NCBI GenBank assembly: GCA_964496365.1
Contig: CAZBZK010000085.1
Location: 1 to 6,164 of the forward strand
Direction: 5' to 3'
Length of the DNA: 6,164 nt
DNA from: AB-629-J13 sp964496365
Lineage (GTDB): Bacteria > Fidelibacterota > Marinisomatia > Marinisomatales > AB-629-J13
Numbering within the stretch: the first letter of the stretch is position 1; every line of letters begins with the position of its first letter. The notes beneath the pieces are model-generated. The model was given only the letters and a program-made list of their open reading frames with translations, ran no database searches and had not been told where the DNA came from. Shown here in pieces: positions 1 through 4,975 of this stretch. The position numbers were made by a program, and so were the translations under genes.

Positions 1-413
1 TTTTCTTCCAGATCTGCCCACAATATATTTTGGGAATCTTTATATATGAAAATATGGGGTTCATAAAAGTTTTTGGAGGATGGTATTAGCGATGTAAAAT
101 CAGAAATTAGTTTTTCCTTCTTCCAGGGATATCCTATACCATCATGTATTTGACTAATACTGAATTCTGATCGAAATTGATTGATCAGTTTTATTTGAGA
201 AGATGATTTCCTTTCCAGTTTATCAAGAAGATCCAATACATTATCCCTGTATAGTGGTGTTGAACTGCCATGGTTAACATCCAAATTCCCTTTGGCTATC
301 TCTTGACGTATAAATACATAAATTGGGTGATCTAATTCGATTGGGACATGTTGGCTTAAAAGTATTGTAGCAAAAATTAATTGTATTATGGTACAGTAAT
401 TCTTGGTTTTCAT
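1..413 (-). CDS. N-terminal part of a secreted, capsule-assembly Wzi-like protein (runs off the left edge)
   Basis: Reading the minus strand from ATG at 413-411 gives 137 codons without a stop before the window ends, so the gene is partial. The protein opens with MKTKNYC and a hydrophobic stretch at about residues 8-20 (TIIQLIFATILLS), a typical Sec signal peptide, so it is exported. Directly after it comes IELDHPIYVFIRQEIAKGNL, followed around residues 50-70 by TPLYRDNVLDLLDKLE. The order 'LDHPVYxFLxRxxxKGxL ... TRPYxRxxVxxLLxxL' is familiar from the mature N-terminus of Wzi-type capsule assembly and related outer-membrane beta-barrel proteins. The barrel itself would lie outside the window, so assignment rests on this short N-terminal pattern. 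It is divergently arranged with a polyprenyl sugar transferase at 538, which fits a role in surface polysaccharide. No good ribosome-binding site precedes the ATG, only an A-rich run. It could be another exported outer-membrane protein; the family call is moderate to low, but the CDS itself is likely. Confidence 0.68.
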   Translation of the reverse strand, partial: MKTKNYCTIIQLIFATILLSQHVPIELDHPIYVFIRQEIAKGNLDVNHGSSTPLYRDNVLDLLDKLERKSSSQIKLINQFRSEFSISQIHDGIGYPWKKEKLISDFTSLIPSSKNFYEPHIFIYKDSQNILWADLEE

Positions 414-443
414 TTTTTCCGAATCAATTTAATTTTGTTTTAC

Positions 444-462
444 ATTCATTGATTTTATGAAT
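444..462. repeat. Small inverted repeat in the divergent promoter region
   Basis: ATTCAT at 444-449 and ATGAAT at 457-462 are perfect reverse complements separated by seven bases. It lies just upstream of the plus-strand TATAAT and downstream of the minus-strand TATAAT, where a repressor of both divergent genes could bind. A second 10-bp palindrome, ATAATATTAT, occupies 468-477 and overlaps both -10 candidates. Being short and AT-rich, either could be coincidental. Confidence 0.3.
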
Positions 463-464
463 TT

Positions 465-470
465 ATTATA
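465..470 (-). promoter_or_regulatory. Possible -10 box for the Wzi-like gene
   Basis: The minus strand reads TATAAT at 470-465, 51 bases upstream of the ATG at 413. I see no convincing -35 hexamer at the usual distance; the bases near 488-493 read CTAATA. It overlaps a plus-strand TATAAT, and in DNA this AT-rich such matches arise by chance, so support is weak. Confidence 0.25.
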
Positions 471-472
471 AT
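467..472 (+). promoter_or_regulatory. Possible -10 box for the sugar transferase gene
   Basis: TATAAT lies at 467-472 on the plus strand. TTCATT at 445-450, 16 bases upstream, is a poor -35 match (TTGACA). A start about seven bases downstream would give a leader of nearly 60 bases before the GTG at 538. An alternative -10-like GATACT sits at 523-528, much closer to the start. Either could be chance. Confidence 0.25.
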
Positions 473-537
473 ATTATGAAATGGAATTATTAGATTCTCG
501 ATAGAATTAAATTGTTAATGATGATACTTAATTTTTC

Positions 538-1947
538 GTGAAATTACCAATTATAAATATCCCTGTACGTTTCCCGAAATGGATTTTTTCATGGATTTTA
601 CTGTTTTGTGATTCCTGGCTGGGCTTTTTGGTTTTTTATTCATCGGTCGGATCCCATCTTAATAAAATCGAGTTTGATCCTAATTCCATAGGAATTCTTT
701 TTCTAAGTATTCAAATCTTTTGGAGTATTTTGTTTTATACACATCATCTATTTTTAGGAGAATATACATTATCTCGAATTACTGAACTCATCCGACTTAT
801 TAGACTCGTAGCATTAACAATTGGTTTTTTCATTATATTGGTAGCGGTTGGAATTATCCCCGAATTTATTCTTCCCATTATTGTATTGAAGTATGGCATC
901 ATCTATGGTTTTTTTACATGTTGTGATCGAATAATACTTCGGTCTATCCAAAAGTGGTTGCTTACAAAAGGAATCGGAAGAGAAAACACCGTGATTGTTG
1001 GGGTCAATAATAGAGGGACAAAAGCAATACACTATTTTCTGGATAATCAAGTTAAGGGGTTTAATTTATTGGGTTTTATCAGATTGGATGGAGAAACGAA
1101 TTATGTAGATGAAAAAACCTCAGTATTGGGACACATTAACGACATTGAAAAAATTGTTCAAAAGGAAAATGTATCCGATATTGTGCTAGCACTTGAAGAT
1201 AATCAACGTTCCCTCATATTTTCTATTGTGCAAAAACTTGATTCTTTACCTGTTACTGTGAAAATTATTCCGGATCTTTATGAGGTGATTAGTGGTATTG
1301 CTAGAACTCAACAGGTATCAGGACTGCCTCTTATTGATTTAAATTTTAAATTAAATACAGATTATCTTAGAATTTATAAACCCATTTTCGATTTTTTGCT
1401 TTCATGTTTATTTATTATAGTTAGTCTACCACTTTGGATTGTGATTGCAATTTCCATAAAACTTGATACTAAAGGTCCTATTTTGTATAAACAAAAGCGA
1501 GTTGGGAACCGCAAACCCTCATTCACTGCATTTAAATTCCGGTCCATGACACAAGATGCTGAAAAACAAACTGGACCCGTATGGGCTGACAAAAATGATC
1601 CACGGATTACAAAGGTTGGGCGATTTCTTAGACGATTTCGTCTGGATGAACTTCCTCAATTATTAAATGTGATTAAGGGAGATATGTCTTTAGTGGGACC
1701 CAGACCGGAACGCCCTTTTTTTGTAGAAAAACTAATGAAAGAATTTCCGTTTTATGTTCGAAGATTGAAAGTTCGTCCGGGTATTACAGGATGGGCACAG
1801 GTAAAACATTCTTACGATGAAAAAATTGAAGACGTACGGGAAAAACTCAGGTATGATTTTTATTATATTGAAAATGTGGATATATGGTTGGATTTTAAAA
1901 TATTGCTTTCCACTCTTTGGGTAATGTGCTCTGGAAAAGGACAGTAA
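538..1947 (+). CDS. Exopolysaccharide biosynthesis polyprenyl glycosyl-1-phosphate transferase (WbaP/WcaJ type)
   Basis: This inner-membrane enzyme should transfer a hexose-1-phosphate from a UDP-sugar to undecaprenyl phosphate, the first step of lipid-linked exopolysaccharide, capsule or O-antigen assembly. The 469 residues show the full family layout. There are four hydrophobic helices at about 14-34, 48-67, 90-108 and 110-127. A soluble Rossmann-like domain (CoA_binding_3 type) follows at about 148-255, starting with ENTVIVGVNNRGTKA. A membrane-dipping helix spans about 283-306, and the catalytic bacterial sugar transferase domain runs to the end. Visible hallmarks are YKQKRVG (307-313), FKFRSM (322-327), the Asp-Glu catalytic pair in RLDELPQL (D370, E371), GDMSLVGPRPERP (381-393) and RPGITGWAQV (413-422). 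The C-terminus SGKGQ resembles the usual GKGAY end. The start must be GTG at 538 or later, because an in-frame TAA lies at 529-531 and no in-frame ATG occurs until deep in the protein. No Shine-Dalgarno sequence is present. The sugar specificity cannot be read from sequence. Confidence 0.95.
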   Translation: MKLPIINIPVRFPKWIFSWILLFCDSWLGFLVFYSSVGSHLNKIEFDPNSIGILFLSIQIFWSILFYTHHLFLGEYTLSRITELIRLIRLVALTIGFFIILVAVGIIPEFILPIIVLKYGIIYGFFTCCDRIILRSIQKWLLTKGIGRENTVIVGVNNRGTKAIHYFLDNQVKGFNLLGFIRLDGETNYVDEKTSVLGHINDIEKIVQKENVSDIVLALEDNQRSLIFSIVQKLDSLPVTVKIIPDLYEVISGIARTQQVSGLPLIDLNFKLNTDYLRIYKPIFDFLLSCLFIIVSLPLWIVIAISIKLDTKGPILYKQKRVGNRKPSFTAFKFRSMTQDAEKQTGPVWADKNDPRITKVGRFLRRFRLDELPQLLNVIKGDMSLVGPRPERPFFVEKLMKEFPFYVRRLKVRPGITGWAQVKHSYDEKIEDVREKLRYDFYYIENVDIWLDFKILLSTLWVMCSGKGQ

Positions 1948-1981
1948 TTTACCATAGGTTTTTTGTAAATTCTTGTGCGAT

Positions 1982-1999
1982 TTTGAATTATAATTTAAA
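1982..1999. promoter_or_regulatory. Near-perfect palindrome carrying a TATAAT, just upstream of serS
   Basis: TTTGAATTATAATTTAAA at 1982-1999 matches its own reverse complement except for one G/T mismatched pair (positions 1985 and 1996). Its core contains TATAAT at 1989-1994, a perfect sigma70-type -10 hexamer ending 10 bases before the serS ATG. TTGTAA at 1963-1968 is the closest -35-like hexamer, but the 20-base spacer is long. If used, the transcript would begin near 2001 and have almost no leader. It could be a promoter, an operator covering a promoter, or a chance AT palindrome. Confidence 0.35.
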
Positions 2000-2004
2000 C
2001 TGAT

Positions 2005-3276
2005 ATGTTATCTATACGAACCCTTCGTGCTAATCCAGAATTTGTAGATAAATCATTGAACTTGAGAGGAATAGAAGCTGATCTGAATTCTATTTTAACC
2101 AAGGATGGGGAATTGAGATCGTCCATCACTCAATTAGATTCTATGAGGGCAGAACGAAATAAAGTTTCTCAAGAGATTGGTTTGATAAAAAAATCTGGAG
2201 GATCTGCTGAAGAGTCTGTAACCGCAATGAGAAAAATGGGAAATCATATTCAAGAATTGGAATGTAATGTTACTGCACTCAAACAGTCGATTCATTCACT
2301 ACTTTTAGAGCTTCCCAATTTATCTCATGAAACTGTTCCGGTTGGAAGGGGAGAAGAAGATAATGAGATAGTGCGAGAGCCAATTAATCCCGTTGAATTT
2401 AATTTTGTTCCCAAAACCCATACGGATTTAGGAGAATCTTTACAGATTCTGGCATTGGGACCGGGGGCAAAGATGTCTGGTTCGGGATTTCCCGTTTATA
2501 TGGGTCAAGGTGCAAAATTAGAAAGAGCACTCATCAATTTTATGATTGATCACCATGTAGATACCCATCAATATAAAGAAATATTCCCCCCCTTTTGCGT
2601 CAGAAAAGATGCGTTGATAACCACAGGACAATTACCAAAATTTGAAGAAGACATGTATCAATTAAAAGATGACGACCTGTATTTAATTCCCACAGCCGAA
2701 GTCCCCATAACCAATGTTCATTCAGGAAGTATAATCGATGAAAGTGAATTACCACTTTATTATGTGGCTTATTCTGCATGTTTTAGACGAGAAGCTGGAT
2801 CCTATGGAAAAGAGACAAGAGGATTATTGCGACTCCATCAATTTAATAAAGTTGAATTGGTAAAATTTGTAACCCCTGAATCCTCTTATGAAGAGCATGA
2901 AACTCTTACCAGTCAAGCTGAAGGGATCCTTCAACTATTGGAGCTTCCTTATAGAGTACTAAACCTCTGCACAGGAGATTTAGGATTTTCAGCTGCAAAA
3001 TGTTATGATTTGGAAGTGTGGGCACCCGGTGAACATCGGTGGCTTGAAGTATCGTCTTGCAGTAATTTTGAATCGTTTCAAGCCAGAAGAGGGCACATTC
3101 GATATCGTAGATCTTCTGATCGAAAAGTTGATTTTCTTCATACGTTAAACGGGTCAGGGTTGGCAACTCCCCGACTGATGGTTGCTCTGTTGGAAAATCA
3201 TCAGCAGGAAGATGGAAGTATTTCAATTCCGGAGCCCCTCCAACCTTATTTTGGAAGTTCAGAAATACGGCCCTAA
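2005..3276 (+). CDS. serS: Seryl-tRNA synthetase (class II aminoacyl-tRNA synthetase)
   Basis: This cytoplasmic enzyme activates serine with ATP and charges tRNA-Ser, and by family knowledge also charges tRNA-Sec where present. At 423 residues it is normal length for bacterial SerRS. It begins with the typical MLSIRTLRANPEFVDKSLNLRG. A charged, helical stretch at about 28-105 is the long antiparallel coiled-coil arm that grips the long variable arm of tRNA-Ser. The class II core follows: the serine/ATP pocket TAEVP (T230, E232), motif 2 with FRREAGSYGKETRG (F260, R261, R262, E263), and motif 3 with NGSGLATPRLMVALLENHQ (R390). All the catalytic residues I can place are present. The ATG at 2005 is preceded by no Shine-Dalgarno sequence. 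It lies 57 bases after the sugar transferase, and its 3' end overlaps the DUF2851 gene, so it heads an overlapping serS-DUF2851-rfaE2 group. Confidence 0.98.
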   Translation: MLSIRTLRANPEFVDKSLNLRGIEADLNSILTKDGELRSSITQLDSMRAERNKVSQEIGLIKKSGGSAEESVTAMRKMGNHIQELECNVTALKQSIHSLLLELPNLSHETVPVGRGEEDNEIVREPINPVEFNFVPKTHTDLGESLQILALGPGAKMSGSGFPVYMGQGAKLERALINFMIDHHVDTHQYKEIFPPFCVRKDALITTGQLPKFEEDMYQLKDDDLYLIPTAEVPITNVHSGSIIDESELPLYYVAYSACFRREAGSYGKETRGLLRLHQFNKVELVKFVTPESSYEEHETLTSQAEGILQLLELPYRVLNLCTGDLGFSAAKCYDLEVWAPGEHRWLEVSSCSNFESFQARRGHIRYRRSSDRKVDFLHTLNGSGLATPRLMVALLENHQQEDGSISIPEPLQPYFGSSEIRP

Positions 3277-4465
3277 TTCCATCAAATTCTCAGAATTTAA
3301 TCTTTCACCCCCAGTTCGTTTAAACTACCCTACCGTTGATCTTGGACTTCAGTCAACACTTTCAGTACGTGAACCAAAAAAATCATTGGAAAAACATTTG
3401 GTTTACCAGTGGTTGTGTGTAAAACCCGGAACCGTATTTTCTGATAAGGAATTCAATATTATTGTATTAAAACCGGGTAGATTAAATATCCATGAAGGAC
3501 CAGATATTCTGGATGCACTTTTGGTGATAAATGGCGAACTAAGAAATGGAGATATTGAGTGTCATCTTTCATCTAAATCATGGATCAGTCACGGTCATGA
3601 TTTAAACGACCATTTTAAAAATGTAATTCTTCATGTGGTGAGGAATTCATCAGTCATTGAAAAGACATTTCCATTTCCAACCATTAGGCTATCTGAAAAC
3701 CATAAAATATTTCCCACATGTAATCTAACATATGATTCATTAAAACTCTCATTTAAGAACATAATTCAAAGTTTAGCAGAAGAAAGATGGCAAAATCATG
3801 TAAGAGATTTTTTAAAAGTTGATGGCCGAAGCCTTCAAGTTTATTGTCTGGAGAAAGCATTTTCAATTTTGGGATCAGGAGGGAATGAGAAACCATTTCG
3901 AATTCTTGCAAGGTCTTTTTCCGAGACTTCTCCAAATGCTTCACAATCAACTAAAATAATTGAGTGGTTGAACTCCCAAATGAAATTATTGGATGGAGAG
4001 TGGAAATACCGAAGTATTCGTCCTGCTCACTATCCTAGAAAACAGGTTGAAACTGCTTTGGAATTAATCAAATTTTTCTTCATGGATGAATGGAAATTGA
4101 AAATCACTTCAGATAAAATGATAGCAATTTTGAATACATCTGTATTTAAAAAGATAGGACGAGGATGTCATATTGAACTCTTGGGAAATGTATTTTATCC
4201 GTTGGGTGCATCTCAATCCATTCGAAAAGGTGAATCCTCCGTTTATAATCAATGGAAACATAAATGGAATTCGTTGATTTTGCCCTATAGTTATGGAAAA
4301 TATTATCGACAATTCAAACATTTTTTAACAGCAAAAGATTTACGATCGTTTTCCACTTTACAAGGGTTAAAGAAATTAGATTTCCATTTTTGCACTAAAA
4401 AATTCTGTGTTGTATGCCCTTTAAAACATTCAAATGGCTGGTTGGACAAAAGCAAACACAATTAA
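3212..4465 (+). CDS. DUF2851 family protein of unknown function
   Basis: I recognise the DUF2851 family by its linked motifs; no function is established for it that I know of. Counting from the ATG at 3212 (417 residues), the core starts near residue 60 with EKHLVYQWL. It continues with LKPGRLNIHEGPD (P97, D98), NGDIECHLSSKSW (E116, H118, W124), HGHDLNDHFKNVILHVV (126-143), a helical middle with EKPFRILARSF (about 226-236), and EWKYRSIRPAHYP (about 263-275). It ends with HFCTKKFCVVCPL (C394, C399, C402), matching the 'YCxxKxCxxC' tail of the family. No signal peptide or membrane helix is seen, so it is probably cytoplasmic. The start is uncertain. ATG 3212 overlaps serS by 65 bases and has AGGA only two bases before it. 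TTG at 3182 would extend it by 10 residues, and TTG at 3251 would overlap serS by 26 bases. The first 60 or so residues precede the usual domain and may be poorly conserved. Its last 32 bases overlap rfaE2. Confidence 0.85.
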   Translation: MEVFQFRSPSNLILEVQKYGPNSIKFSEFNLSPPVRLNYPTVDLGLQSTLSVREPKKSLEKHLVYQWLCVKPGTVFSDKEFNIIVLKPGRLNIHEGPDILDALLVINGELRNGDIECHLSSKSWISHGHDLNDHFKNVILHVVRNSSVIEKTFPFPTIRLSENHKIFPTCNLTYDSLKLSFKNIIQSLAEERWQNHVRDFLKVDGRSLQVYCLEKAFSILGSGGNEKPFRILARSFSETSPNASQSTKIIEWLNSQMKLLDGEWKYRSIRPAHYPRKQVETALELIKFFFMDEWKLKITSDKMIAILNTSVFKKIGRGCHIELLGNVFYPLGASQSIRKGESSVYNQWKHKWNSLILPYSYGKYYRQFKHFLTAKDLRSFSTLQGLKKLDFHFCTKKFCVVCPLKHSNGWLDKSKHN

Positions 4466-4901
4466 CAAGGTCCAGCGTTGGAAAGAGTTGGATGAAACTA
4501 TCGTTTTTACCAATGGCTGTTTTGACTTATTGCATGTAGGTCATGTACATATTTTACGAGAAGCAAAAAAGCTTGGAGATAGACTAATTGTTGGTTTGAA
4601 TTCAGATGAGTCTGTCCAAAGACTGAAAGGGGCGAAGCGTCCAATCAATTTTGAAAATGACCGTGCTTTTGTATTGAAGAATCTGTCTGCAGTAGATGGG
4701 GTTGTTATTTTTCAAGAAGACACACCATTAACACTGATCAAAACATTGAGTCCGGATATACTTGTCAAGGGTGGAGATTATTCTGAAGATGACCTTGTGG
4801 GTGCGGAATTCGTAAAGTCAATGGGTGGAAAGGTAATCATCATTCCCTTTTTAGATGGATTTTCTACCACAAACCTCCTTCATCGTATTCACAACTTGTA
4901 A
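4434..4901 (+). CDS. rfaE2: D-glycero-beta-D-manno-heptose 1-phosphate adenylyltransferase (stand-alone)
   Basis: The enzyme joins heptose-1-phosphate with ATP to give ADP-D-glycero-beta-D-manno-heptose, a precursor of the LPS inner core made in the cytoplasm. At 155 residues it equals the C-terminal domain of bifunctional HldE, here as a separate protein. Hallmarks of the cytidylyltransferase-like nucleotidyltransferase fold are clear: FTNGCFDLLHVGHVHIL (25-41) with the HxGH signature at 34-37, GLNSDESVQRLKG (54-66), RPINFENDRAFVL (69-81), VKGGDYSEDDLVGAE (111-125) and GFSTT (142-146), the counterpart of the ISTSS-like ATP-binding motif. No Shine-Dalgarno sequence precedes the ATG, which sits inside the end of the DUF2851 gene (32-base overlap). 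Reinitiation after that gene is therefore the likely route of translation. The partner kinase (HldA/RfaE1) and the epimerase are not in this window. The reading is unlikely to be glycerol-3-phosphate cytidylyltransferase, given the full run of RfaE2-type motifs. Confidence 0.95.
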   Translation: MAGWTKANTINKVQRWKELDETIVFTNGCFDLLHVGHVHILREAKKLGDRLIVGLNSDESVQRLKGAKRPINFENDRAFVLKNLSAVDGVVIFQEDTPLTLIKTLSPDILVKGGDYSEDDLVGAEFVKSMGGKVIIIPFLDGFSTTNLLHRIHNL

Positions 4902-4964
4902 TTCCACAATTAATAATACTTGCTACTCGTTTTTAACACACCTAATTTCCGCTCCATTTTAATC

Positions 4965-4970
4965 TATAAA
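4965..4970 (+). promoter_or_regulatory. Possible -10 box directly upstream of the transglycosylase start
   Basis: TATAAA at 4965-4970 ends only five bases before the TTG start at 4976, so a start of transcription about seven bases downstream would fall on or beside the start codon. No good -35 hexamer is found at 16-18 bases; TTAACA at 4933-4938 is too far away. It lies in the 74-base gap (4902-4975) after rfaE2, in which I see no stem-loop terminator, so read-through from rfaE2 is also possible. Confidence 0.3.
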
Positions 4971-4975
4971 TTCAT

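Noticed and set aside
814..1050. A 78-codon minus-strand frame inside the sugar transferase gene
   Set aside because: Shadow of a well-supported coding region; the peptide looks random, and the plus-strand protein is continuous across it.
1948..1970. Possible terminator after the sugar transferase (TTTAC...GTAAA with T-rich loop)
   Set aside because: Only a five-pair AT-rich stem with a 12-base loop and no U-run after it; too weak to call an intrinsic terminator.
3206..3214. AGGA before ATG 3212 as a Shine-Dalgarno site for the DUF2851 gene
   Set aside because: The gap of two bases to the ATG is too short for a normal ribosome-binding site, and the bases are fixed by serS codons.
2906..3226. 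A 106-codon open frame on the minus strand inside serS
   Set aside because: It lies wholly antisense to the highly conserved C-terminal half of seryl-tRNA synthetase, and its translation has no recognisable motif.
3753..3950. Minus-strand frames inside the DUF2851 gene (also at 4109-4321)
   Set aside because: Both are short and antisense to a recognisable protein family, with no independent start signal or homology that I can see.
4902..4975. Terminator or RNA element between rfaE2 and the transglycosylase
   Set aside because: I find only a four-pair stem (TTGT/ACAA) at the end of rfaE2 and no T-run after it, so nothing supports a terminator, riboswitch or small RNA.
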